Positions 21,510 to 30,308 of a DNA stretch of 64,000 nucleotides are shown piece by piece. Every line of letters begins with the position of its first letter. Position 1 is the first letter of the stretch. The notes beneath the pieces were generated by a model. That model was not told the DNA's origin and made no database searches. It worked only from the letters and a program-made list of their open reading frames with translations. The DNA is from Enterobacter sp. EA-1 (lineage in GTDB: Bacteria; Pseudomonadota; Gammaproteobacteria; Enterobacterales; Enterobacteriaceae). The stretch covers positions 3,162,001 to 3,226,000 of the forward strand of contig CP025776.1 in assembly GCA_002886105.1 (NCBI GenBank), written 5' to 3'. The translations under genes and the position numbers were made by a program.

Positions 21510-21870
21510 TCATTTCAGATGAGAGCCTGTACGAAAGTACCGGCTCTTTTCTTTTATATTCTCCCGCACAGGGGGGATGAGAATCCCCGACCGGGGGTCG
21601 ACAACGGGCAACTGCCCGTTGGACAGATGACGAGCCCGCGAGGAAGCTGCCCGCAGGGCGAGCGAAGCAGTCAATCCCCCTCACCGCCATCATTTCAGAT
21701 GAGAGCCTGTACGAAAGTACCGGCTCTTTTCTTTATATCCTCCCGTACCGGAGGGATGAGAACCCCCGACTGGGGGTCGACAACGGGCAACTGCCCGTTG
21801 GACAGATGACGAGCCCGCGAGGAAGCTGCCCGCAGGGCGAGCGAAGCGAGTCAATCCCCCCCCACCGCCA
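21491..21870 (+). repeat. Two tandem ~180-bp tRNA-tail repeats after tRNA-Ser copy 1
   Basis: Two units (21491-21672 and 21673-21852) plus a terminal tail copy (21853-21870). Each unit starts with a near-copy of the last 19 bases of the tRNA (AATCCCCC..CACCGCCA), then the shared CATTTCAGATGAGAGCCTGT, a terminator hairpin with T-run, a hairpin AACGGGC/GCCCGTT and GAGGAAGCTGCCCGCAGGGC. Unit structure resembles rtT repeats after E. coli tyrT. Confidence 0.88.
21523..21555 (+). terminator. Terminator after tRNA-Ser copy 1 (repeated in each unit)
   Basis: AGAGCC (21523-21528) with an inner GTAC-GAAA-GTAC tetraloop stem and GGCTCT (21542-21547), then TTTTCTTTT. The same hairpin recurs at the start of every repeat unit. 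Confidence 0.8.
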
Positions 21871-22012
21871 TCTGCGCTAACCTCGTATAACTGATAGCGC
21901 CACACCTTACCGGCCGCGACCTGTTTTTCTCTTCACAAATAGCCTTACGACCAGCGTCACACCGTCCATTGCTCATACCTTAAGCGAACAATCCGCAAAG
22001 CGGAAAATCTGC

Positions 22013-22041
22013 TTGACCGTTTTAGTTCAACTCCCTATAGT
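22013..22041 (+). promoter_or_regulatory. Promoter of the second tRNA-Ser gene
   Basis: -35 TTGACC (22013-22018), 17-base spacer, -10 TATAGT (22036-22041), then a GCGCCCC discriminator. Its presence shows that copy 2 is transcribed independently. Confidence 0.85.
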
Positions 22042-22083
22042 AGCGCCCCGTTGCCCCCTAAGAGGGTGGCAGCAAGACAATGT

Positions 22084-22174
22084 GGTGAGGTGTCCGAGTG
22101 GCTGAAGGAGCACGCACACCGGAAAGTGTGTATACGGCAACGTATCGGGGGTTCGAATCCCCCCCTCACCGCCA
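22084..22174 (+). tRNA. tRNA-Ser, probable anticodon GGA (copy 2)
   Basis: Nearly identical to copy 1 and 91 bases long with encoded CCA. It has its own promoter with a different sequence upstream. It shares the odd anticodon arm (CACACCGGAAAGTGTG), in which the stem closes on a six-base loop and C replaces the invariant T before the anticodon. Finding the same anomaly in both copies makes a random read error less likely, though the two could have been cross-corrected in assembly. Confidence 0.8.
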
Positions 22175-22703
22175 TCATTTCAGATGAGAGCCTGTACGAA
22201 AGTACCGGCTCTTTTCTTTATATCCTCCCGTACCGGGGGGATGAGAACCCCGACCGGGGTCGACAACGGGCAACTGCCGTTGGACGATGACGAGCCCGCG
22301 AGGAAGCTGCCCGCAGGGCGAGCGAGTCAATCCCCCCACCGCCATCATTTCAGATAAGAGCCTGTACGAAAGTACCGGCTCTTTTCTTTATATTCTCCCG
22401 CACATGGGGGGATGAGAACCCCGACTGGGGGTCGACAACGGGCAACTGCCCGTTGGACAGATGACGAGCTCGCGAGGAAGCTGCCCGCAGGGCGAGCGAA
22501 GCGAGTCAATCCCCCCCACCGCCATCATTTTCAGATGAGAGCCTGTACGAAAGTACCGGCTCTTTTCTTTATATTCTCCCGCACAGGGGGATGAGAATCC
22601 CCGACCGGGGTTCGACAACGGGCAACTGCCCGTTGGACAGATGACGAGCTCGCGAGGAAGCTGCCCGCAGGGCGAGCGCAGCGAGTCAATCACCTCCGCC
22701 CCG
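22156..22703 (+). repeat. Three tandem ~180-bp tRNA-tail repeats after tRNA-Ser copy 2
   Basis: Units 22156-22328, 22329-22507 and 22508-22687, followed by a degenerate tail (AATCACCTCCGCC). Each carries the tRNA 3'-end copy, the GAGCC/GGCTC terminator hairpin, the AACGGGC/GCCCGTT hairpin and the GAGCGAAGCGAGTC end seen after copy 1. Unit lengths of 173-180 bases differ by small indels. Confidence 0.88.
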
Positions 22704-22794
22704 AAACCTGCACTTCGCTTTATCAGCTCGCGGCGCAGGTTCCCCCTACCCGGCGTGTAGAGAGCACCTCCCGCGAAGTGCTCCTTTCCGCTAC

Positions 22795-23485
22795 TTACTG
22801 CAAAAACTGATCTTTGGTTTCATTGAAACTCGCCATATAGCTGCGCGTCACATCATTAACCTTCTGATAATTATTGGCTTCCCATTCTGCAAGCGGTGCC
22901 TTAATCGGCTCTGGCGTACAGTTCAGACTGGCGACATCATATTTTTCGTCGAGTGATCTTTTGCTGCGCGTGATGACGGTGGAATAGTGCAGCTCAAAGT
23001 TTTCCCCGCCAGACAGATTTTCGTAAACCAGCATCCAGATATAAGGCCGGATCTCAATCGGATTTTGTAACTGACCAGCCGCTTTTTCTGCGACCGAAGA
23101 TTTCAGCGACTTCTCCATCTCTTCACTGAAATACGTCACAGACGGGTTAGACAACGTGGTAATGGGCGTCCCCACCAGTTCATACTTCGTAAACCCGGTC
23201 GCCTGAGAGCCACCGGGGGCAAATGCGCCCACAATAAAGCTCAATGTTGTCAGTGCCGCCACTTTGCTGGTATCAGCACGTGTGATGTAGCGCAGTGCGG
23301 TATCGGTTGACTGATGGAAGTCCGTTTTTAATTGTTCATAACCATCAATCTTCAGCGTGGAACCATTGTCAGCTTTGATAACCGTGGTTTTCACCCACTT
23401 TTTCAGTTGGCGGTAACGGCTTATTACTACAACCTGCCAGCGTGAGGGAAAGCACGAGCGCGGAAAGCGTAAAAAGGGGTTTCAT
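22795..23485 (-). CDS. Uncharacterised lipoprotein
   Basis: About 230 residues. From ATG 23485 the corrected N-terminus reads MKPLFTLSALVLSLTLAGCSN, a clear lipoprotein signal with LAGC lipobox. Frame changes lie in the T-run near 23475, near 23425 and near 23390. The rest (DGYEQLKTDFHQSTDTALRY, PSVTYFSEEMEKSLKSSV, YIWMLVYENLSGGENFELHY, LNCTPEPIKAPLAEWEANNY) is soluble and polar with a short hydrophobic stretch TTLSFIVGAFAPGG. I do not recognise the family. It sits downstream of phoH on the same strand but behind phoH's terminator, and has no counterpart in E. coli at this place. Confidence 0.75.
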
Positions 23486-23608
23486 TGGTTGATATCCTTG
23501 CCCAAAAAACAATAAACGTGGGGCGCGACAAACGCCTCAACGGTTATCGGCGTAGGACCGGTGCATACTTTATGAATGGGGAAGGCAAATTCCGGGGGGA
23601 ATAAAAGC

Positions 23609-23643
23609 AAAAGCCCGGTATTGCTTAAGCAGACCGGGCTTTT
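23609..23643 (-). terminator. Terminator of phoH
   Basis: AAAAGCCCGGT (23609-23619) and ACCGGGCTTTT (23633-23643) form an 11-bp stem including the A/T ends, 12 bases after the phoH stop on the minus strand. Confidence 0.85.
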
Positions 23644-23654
23644 AGTTAAGGGTA

Positions 23655-24447
23655 TTAATCATAGGCTTTCAGCGTACGCTGACACAGTGCGGAACGTACG
23701 CAGTCATCTTTGTTAAAGCGTACGACGCCGATCATCTCGTCTTCCTCAAAACGCGCCAGCGCATCGCTCAGGCCCGACTTCACGCCGGAAGGCAGGTCAC
23801 ACTGGGTAATGTCGCCATTCACGATGACAGTCACGTTTTTCCCCGAGGCGCGTTAAAAACATTTTCATTTGCGCAGCCGTGACATTCTGAGCCTCATCAA
23901 GAATGACCACCGCATTTTCAAAGGTACGTCCGCGCATATAGGCGAACGGCGCGATCTCCACCTTACCGATCTCTGGTCGCAGGCAGTATTGCATAAAGGA
24001 CGCACCCGGTGCGTTTCAACAGCACATCATAGACGGGCCGGAAATAAGGCGCGAACTTCTCCGAGATGTCGCCGGGTAAGAAGCCAAGATCTTCATCGGC
24101 TTGCAGGACCGGCCGGGTCACAATTATCCTCTCCACGTCCTTATGGATCAGAGCCTCCGCCGCTTTCGCCGCGCTGATCCAGGGTTTTACCGCATCCGGC
24201 TTCGCCAGTTGCGAAGATCAGTTGTTTACTCTCGATAGCATTCAGGTAGTGCTCCTGAGCTTCGTTGCGTGCGGCAATTGGAGAAGTATCACGGCTGTCC
24301 CGCGCCATGCCAATTGCTTCTACGCCACTCATCTGCACAAGCGAGGTGACCGACTCTTCTTCACGTTGTTTATGGCTGCGTGAATCACGTCTCAGCACGC
24401 GTTTCGCTTCACGACGAGCTTTGATCACTGCTTTTTTGTCTTCCCAT
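23655..24447 (-). CDS. phoH: PhoH family ATPase
   Basis: Cytosolic P-loop ATPase with helicase-like fold, phosphate-starvation inducible in E. coli; about 262 residues. Starts [20 protein letters not shown] after correcting the A/T run near 24430. Walker A is [10 protein letters not shown] and Walker [20 protein letters not shown] and the end [15 protein letters not shown] are conserved. Frame changes near 24430, 24175, 24010 and 23850. A frame upstream of the ATG stays open to 24594, so a longer start is possible. I saw no convincing Pho box. Confidence 0.93.
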
Positions 24448-24983
24448 GGATAGCACCTTGAGTTGTTGGTTTACATCACACGCGCCATGAGCGACGCGAT
24501 TATGCGCACGAACGTCTGAGGGTTGGCTTCCTTGTAAGCCATGGCTTGCCTTTGTAAATGACGTGGCAGAACAGACAACAGCATCGTCTGTCACATCGTT
24601 GGAAAGAGAGATGAAAAAAGAGGAGGAAAATTCAGGGGCGAAGAAGTCGCTGCCGGAGGTCGCACCTCCGTGCCGGTTTTTGCGTGGTCTTTTGTTTGTC
24701 CGCTACAGGACCTAACCATCCGCGATCTCCGGTGACGTCATCACCGCAGGGTCTCAACGCTTTAATTAATTACATCAAAGCTTATCATCATTGCAACATT
24801 ATTTTTACGAAACCATAACGTGCAAGACCGCTGCGTCGTTGCAGAAAGTGTCTGCTACGAATATTACAGAAAGATAACAGATACTTTCTAATACGAGAAA
24901 AAATGATATCTGGATGGCAGAAAAGTATGTCCGAATGCTACAGATAATAGAATATCCTGCCCTGTAGCGGGCAGGATAGGATC
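24448..24983. other. 536-base intergenic region between phoH and efeB with an orphan terminator-like hairpin
   Basis: No gene is supported. It holds the phoH promoter region. CGGAGGT (24654-24660), loop CGC, ACCTCCG (24664-24670) form a perfect stem, with a five-T run at 24677-24681 on the plus strand, although no annotated plus-strand gene ends here. The remainder is AT-rich toward efeB. Confidence 0.6.
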
Positions 24984-26259
24984 TTACGATTCGAGAAGAG
25001 ATTGTGCAAGGTAGCGACTGGCGTCTTTCACGCCCGGCAACACAAAGAAGTAACCGCCGCCAATCGGGCGAATATACTCCTCCAGCGCCTCACCATTCAG
25101 GCGTTTTTGCACCGTAAGAAAACCTTTTTCCAGATCGTGCTGGTAGCAGACAAACAACAGCCCCATATCCAACTGCCCGGAGTGCGTCACGCCGAGTGAG
25201 TAGCTGTAGCCACGGCGCATCATCAGGCTTGGTGCGTCTCTTTGGTACGTGGGTTTGCCAGACGAATATGGCTGTCGAGCGCAATCACATCGCCGTCCGG
25301 ATCGCGGGTGTAATCCGGAACATCATGCTCATTTTGCATGCCCAGCGGCGCGCCGGAATGCTTATCGCGCCCGAAAATAGTCTGCTGCTCTTTCAGCGGC
25401 GTACGATCCCAAAACTCCACATGGAACTGAATGATACGTACCGCCTGATAGCTGCCGCCTACCGCCGGCTCACCCTGATCGCCAGTCACCCACACCACCT
25501 CATCCATCAGCGCGTTGTTGCTACTGTCCGGATTGGCGGTGCCGTCCTTAAAGCCCAGCAGGTTAATCGGCGTCTCTTTTCCTTTACTGCGCGCGGCATG
25601 ATCGGAGATAAACCCTTCCCGCTTCCAGCGCACACTGAGCAAATCCGGCGTGTGTTTGATCAGATCGCGCAATGCATGAATCACCGTATCCTGCGTGTTC
25701 GCGCAAATCTGGATCAGCAGATCGCCATGGCATAACGCGGCATCAAGAGAATCGTTGGGGAAACGCGCCATTTTTTGCAGCGTCTTCGGCATCAGGGCGC
25801 TTAAACCAAAGCGCTTATCAAACAGCGACTGGCCAACGGATACCGTCACCGTCAGATTGTCCGCCGCAATGTACGACCCAAGAATCCCGGAATCCAGCGG
25901 CGGCAAACGCGGGTTTGGCGTATCCGGCGCCGGGCCTCCAGCAGTAAGGAAAGCAATACGCTGCGTCAATAAGCGGAACAGACGTTCAAGGTCGGCTTTA
26001 TCCGCCGCCAGAACATCAAATGCCACCAGCATCATTGAGGCCTGCTGCGGCGTTAAAATACCGGCCTGATGCGTACCGAAGAACGGCTGTTTTTCATTGC
26101 GCGCGCGTCAGGAGAGAGCGTGCTCCGGCGCGCTTTGCGGTTTCGCCGCGTGGGCGACCGGGCATCCGCCTGTCAGCGCAAGCGCGCCTCCCAGCGCGCC
26201 CATACTAATAAACGGCGCCGGGAAGGCTCACTGACGCCGCTGTTATCATGTTGACTCAT
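24984..26259 (-). CDS. efeB: Deferrochelatase/peroxidase EfeB (DyP type, Tat exported)
   Basis: Periplasmic haem-containing DyP-type peroxidase of the EfeUOB ferrous iron system, about 424 residues. The N-terminus [20 protein letters not shown] carries a twin-arginine signal. The DyP signature [13 protein letters not shown] is intact, as are SILGSYIA-type segments, [24 protein letters not shown], and [28 protein letters not shown]. Frame changes near 26195, 26115, 26050, 25460 and 25225. The start lies 3 bases after the efeO stop. Last gene of the operon. Confidence 0.94.
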
Positions 26260-26262
26260 GGT

Positions 26263-27391
26263 TTAATCCAGTCCCAGCACGCCGCGTAATTGTGCGAGAT
26301 CTTCCGCAAGCGTGGTGATCGGCCCTTTCAGCGCATTGCGATCCGCATCGGTCAGCTTGTCATACGTTTCATAACCATCTTTAGTGCGGTATTTCGCCAG
26401 AATGGTGTCCACTTTTTGAAGTTGGCATCGACTTTGGACAGCAGTTCGCTGTTATTTTTCTGCAACTGCGGACGCAGCAGATCAACAATTTTCTGCGCGC
26501 CGTCGACGTTCGCCCCCGGAAGTCCCACAGGTCCGTATGGCTGTAGCGATCTTCTTCACCGCTGATTTTGCTCGCCGCCACTTCTTCAATCAGACCGGCT
26601 GCGCCGCCAACCACTTTTGATGGCGGGAACGCCAGCTCATTAATGCGGGTCTGCAAATCAGCCACATCGGTGTAGAGCTGATCGGCATAGTGGCCCATAT
26701 CTTTGGTGCTATTGTCGCCAAACAGCGCTTTTCCAGACGGTGGAAACCGGTGAATTTCGGATCGGCGGCTTTATGTTCGTAATCATCTTCACGGGCATCG
26801 ATGCTGCCATCCAGATCGGAGAACAGCTCGGCAATCGGCTCCAATGCGCTCGTAGTGTTGGCGGGTCGGAGCATACAGGGCTTTCGCTTTTCGATATCCC
26901 CGGATTTCACGGCGTCCGTAAAGGCTTTGGTGCCCGTCACAAGCTGAGCGGTTTCCGCGACCACATAGGCTTTATAGTCGGCAATCGCCGTGCTGAGGCT
27001 CAGCAGCGCTTCGCCTTTTGCCGCATCGGCAGTGGCTTCGCCCTTCACAATCAGTTTGCCTTTCGGGTTGGTTAACAGACCGCAGGTCATGTCATATTCG
27101 CCCGGTTGCAGGTTAGCCGTCAGTTTCTGGCTAAAGCCCTGGCGCAATGTTCTCGCGCTCTTCCACTACCATCACACCTTTGAGGATCTCCCACTCCAGC
27201 GCTTTCTGACTGTGGTTAACGATCACAAACTGTGTTTTACCCGCGTTCACCGTCAGGTTCATCGGCTCACACTGCTTGTCCGTGACCGTGACTTTCACCT
27301 GCGGAATATCCGCAGCCTGTGCCGCAAACGCGCAAGAAAACAGCGCGGCGATCCCTACCTGTAATGCACTACGACGAAAATGAATTGCCAT
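26263..27391 (-). CDS. efeO: Periplasmic iron uptake protein EfeO
   Basis: Periplasmic component of the ferrous iron uptake system, about 375 residues. A signal peptide ([20 protein letters not shown], ending AAQAAD) is followed by a cupredoxin-like domain with [16 protein letters not shown] and [10 protein letters not shown], then the M75-like domain carrying the HxxE motif FHRLEK and [21 protein letters not shown]. Frame changes near 27140, 26880, 26730, 26520 and 26415. The end is RGVLGLD. Confidence 0.94.
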
Positions 27392-27401
27392 GACCCTTCC
27401 C

Positions 27402-28280
27402 TTAAATAAGTTTGTTGTAACCAGAACAAGCGATAAGCGGAGGATTACGGCGCAGCCCCTGGAAGGCTGCGAACCCGCGCGGCGGCATAAAAAACAGCAC
27501 CAGCGCCGGGATCAGATAGAGGAAATAGGCGAACACTTCGCTCACGCTCGGCGTTTCCTGATAGCCAAAGATCCCCTCCAGCAAGGTGCCGGTGAGTGAA
27601 TGCGTGGTCAGAACGTTGCTTAAATCGAAGGCCACATCCGGAAATGGTTCCACAAACCGGCTTCATGAAAGGCGCGCGAATCGCACCGGCAGCCAGCCCT
27701 GCGGCAACCAGCAGAATAAACAGGCTGGTCCATTTGAAAACGCGCCCAGATTGAGACGAATACCGCCCCAGTAGAGCAGAAAACCGAGCACCACCGCCGT
27801 CGCAAGACTGAGTATCGCGCCAACAGGCGGCCATATATGCCCACATCCTGCTGGAATGCGGCCAGCAGGAAAAATACCGATTCCAGTCCCTCACGCGCCA
27901 CGGCGAAAAGACCATCATGATCAGTGCCCAGCCATGGTTGTTACCGCGCGCCAGTGCGTTATCTACCGCCTGCTCCAGTTGCACTTTGACGTTACGCGAC
28001 ACTTTGCGCATCCAGAACACCATCCGGTGTGAGGATCACAACAGCAATCACCGCAACAATTCCTTCGAACAGCTCCTGTTCTCGCTGCGGGAACTCTCCC
28101 GTGGTTTCGTTAATGGCAATGCCCGGTGCCAAGGCACAGAGCCGAAGCGAGGAACACACCAATCCACATCACGCCAATCCAGCGCCCCCGGTGTGTACGT
28201 TTGAGGTAGCTGGCAATCAGGCTAACGATCAGCGCCGCTTCGAGGCCTTCACGTAACATAATGAGAAATGGAACAAACAT
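27402..28280 (-). CDS. efeU: Ferrous iron permease EfeU
   Basis: Inner-membrane iron permease of the Ftr1/OFeT family, about 276 residues and seven helices. Both iron-binding RExxE motifs are present: [20 protein letters not shown] near the N-terminus and [20 protein letters not shown] in the middle. Frame changes near 28125, 28025, 27905, 27840, 27745 and 27655. The C-terminal end is uncertain: one frame ends at 27402, another at 27445. In laboratory E. coli K-12 this gene has a frameshift; here the frame changes look like the window-wide errors. A Fur box lies upstream. Confidence 0.9.
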
Positions 28281-28338
28281 GGAGGACGCCCCTAATGTCA
28301 TGCGCAGTCAGTGGTTGCAAAGAAAAGTAAATTCTTGT

Positions 28339-28357
28339 GATAGTGATTATCATTACG
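28339..28357 (-). promoter_or_regulatory. Fur box upstream of efeUOB
   Basis: GATAGTGATTATCATTACG matches 16 of 19 positions of the palindromic Fur consensus (GATAATGATTATCATTATC form), about 60-77 bases before the efeU start. A second, weaker Fur-like sequence (AATGATGAGAATGATAAC) lies at about 28380-28397. Confidence 0.82.
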
Positions 28358-28556
28358 GCGCGTGGAAACTCAAGCGAAAAATGATGAGAATGATAACCGG
28401 ATGTAAACGCATAGCGGGCTAACCGTGCGGGCCGGGGCTTTATGCAGAAGTGGTTGAAATACTGCAAAACTTAGCTTACAAATCTTTAACTTTATATTTA
28501 CCGCACGCCGCCGCTATGGCTAAATAAACCTCCTGTTTACCTGCCCCTTTAGAGAT

Positions 28557-29738
28557 ATGATCAATTTTCTGCACTTTCTGCTGGCGTTAGTGGTGATCCT
28601 TGCGCTGGCCCGCTGGTCAGTTTCGACCGCCGACAAATCCGCATCCGTTTTATTCTGCAACTGATTGTGATTGGAGTTAGCGCTGGCATGGTTCTTTTAC
28701 ATGCCCAGAGTGGCCTGACGCTGATTAAATATGTTTCCGGCTTCTTTGAAGCGCTGCTGAAATTTGCCGGAGAAGGCACCGGTTTTGTTTTCGGCGGTAT
28801 GAGCGAAAAGGGTTAGCGTTTATTTTCCTCGGCGTCCTGTGCCCTATCGTGTTTATTTCCGCGCTGATTGGTATTTTGCAGCACTGGCGTATTCTGCCCA
28901 TTTTTATTCGTCTGATAGGCACCCTGCTGTCGAAACTGAATGGCATGGGCAAGCTGGAATCCTTTAACGCCGTCAGTTCACTGATCCTCGGTCAGTCAGA
29001 AAACTTCATTGCCTATAAAGGGATACTGTCAGACATCTCCTCACGCCGCCTGTTCACCATGGCCGCCACGGCCATGTCGACGGTGTCGCTGTCCATCGTG
29101 GGGGCATATATGACCATGCTGGATGCCAAATACGTTGTTGCGGCGTTGATCCTGAATATGTTCAGTACCTTTATTGTGCTGTCGGTAATAAACCCGACAC
29201 GCCCGGAAGCCGAAGCTGAAATCAAACTGGAAAAACTCCACGAGTCGCAAAGTTTCTTTGAGATGCTCGGCGAGTATATTCTGGCCGGTTTTAAAGTGGC
29301 GATGATCATTCTGGCGATGCTGATTGGCTTTATTGCGTTAATCAGCGCAATCAACGCGCTTTTCAGCACACTGTTCGGCATCAGCTTCCAGCAGATCCTC
29401 GGCTATGTGTTCTATCCGCTGGCACTGGCTTATCGGCATCCCGCTGAGCGATGCCCTGCACGCGGGCAGCATTATGGCAACCAAACTGGTGGCGAACGAA
29501 TTTGTGGCAATGATCGAACTGCAAAAATTGCCGCAGAAATGACGCCGCGCGGGCTGGGTATCCTCTCGGTCTTCCGGTGTCGTTTGCCAACTTTGCCTCT
29601 ATCGGCATTGTCGCAGGTGCGATTAAGGGCCTGAACGAGCCACAAGGTAACGCCGTTTCCCGTTTCGGCCTGCGTCTGGTCTACGGCGCAACGCTGGTGA
29701 GCCTACTATCCGCCGCATTTGCGGGCGTCGTGCTCTGA
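28557..29738 (+). CDS. CNT-family nucleoside permease (NupC-like)
   Basis: Predicted inner-membrane concentrative nucleoside transporter, about 393 residues. [35 protein letters not shown] begins the chain in the manner of NupC. Conserved CNT features are [42 protein letters not shown] (the QSE nucleoside/sodium-binding motif), [20 protein letters not shown] and [18 protein letters not shown], and [18 protein letters not shown]. Frame changes near 28610, 28810, 29430 and 29560. It lies between efeU and putP where E. coli has no gene. NupC versus NupX type and substrate range are not resolved. Confidence 0.88.
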
Positions 29739-29745
29739 CTGTTTT

Positions 29746-29770
29746 CCCTCTCCTGCGGGAGAGGGATTTT
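29746..29770 (+). terminator. Terminator of the nucleoside permease gene
   Basis: CCCTCTCC (29746-29753), loop, GGAGAGGG (29758-29765), then ATTTT; it lies between convergent genes. Confidence 0.8.
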
Positions 29771-29772
29771 CG

Positions 29773-30207
29773 TTAAAACTGCACGCAAACCGGCTGATCG
29801 ACACGCATCACCGATTCCTCGGGCAAAGCGCGATTTGTAAATGCCGCGCAGCGCTTGATTTTCGCCTCGCTTTGCGCATCGGTACCGTGGATCAGCATTA
29901 AGGCTTTACTCTCTTCACGCGCGACTTTCCCGTCATTACCCAACCACTGTCCACGCGCATCAAACACCGTCAGTCCCTCGCGAAAGCGCGGTGTGACATC
30001 GCCATCAACAAATTGCTGCCACTCCTGACCGGTGATCGCTTTCCCCGCCGGACGACTTAAACCGAAATAGAGCGTCGTTTGCTGCATTTGGTTATCCGCT
30101 TTGCAGCTTTGCACCGCCGCCGTAGCCACCGGTTTCGGTGCAGGCGCCACGCACCCTGCCAGTACGCCCGCCATCACCAGTGCAGTGAATCCTGTCTTTA
30201 ACTTCAT
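29773..30207 (-). CDS. DUF3574 lipoprotein
   Basis: Intact 144-residue lipoprotein: MKLKTGFTALVMAGVLAGCV gives a signal peptide and lipobox LAGC, then a proline-rich linker (APAPKPVA). The domain TTLYFGLSRPAGKAITGQEWQQF, VTPRFREGLTVFDARGQW and REESKALMLIHG is typical of the DUF3574 family, whose function is unknown. It is one of the few genes in the window without a frame change. Lies downstream of putP but behind a terminator. Confidence 0.9.
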   Translation of the reverse strand: MKLKTGFTALVMAGVLAGCVAPAPKPVATAAVQSCKADNQMQQTTLYFGLSRPAGKAITGQEWQQFVDGDVTPRFREGLTVFDARGQWLGNDGKVAREESKALMLIHGTDAQSEAKIKRCAAFTNRALPEESVMRVDQPVCVQF

Positions 30208-30267
30208 GTTGCTATCCTCATTGTTATTTGTCGTGAGATATCAGCGTAATTGCACTGATTTAGCAAT

Positions 30268-30296
30268 AAAAAAAACCCGCCTAAGCGGGTTTTTTC
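30268..30296 (-). terminator. Terminator of putP
   Basis: AACCCGC (30274-30280), loop CTAA, GCGGGTT (30285-30291), flanked by eight A on the left and six T on the right, so it works in both directions; it lies just beyond the putP stop. Confidence 0.88.
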
Positions 30297-30308
30297 GTGC
30301 AACCAGAT

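Noticed and set aside
21376-22693. Several 60-150-codon open frames over the tRNA-Ser repeats
   Set aside because: They translate tRNA and repeat DNA and differ only by unit; such frames are common false gene calls.
21491-22703. Possible CRISPR array
   Set aside because: Units are about 180 bases, continuous, with no short repeat plus unique spacer structure and no cas genes nearby.
24448-24600. Pho box before phoH
   Set aside because: Only loose CTGT/GTCA fragments were seen; no pair of 11-base direct repeats matching the PhoB consensus.
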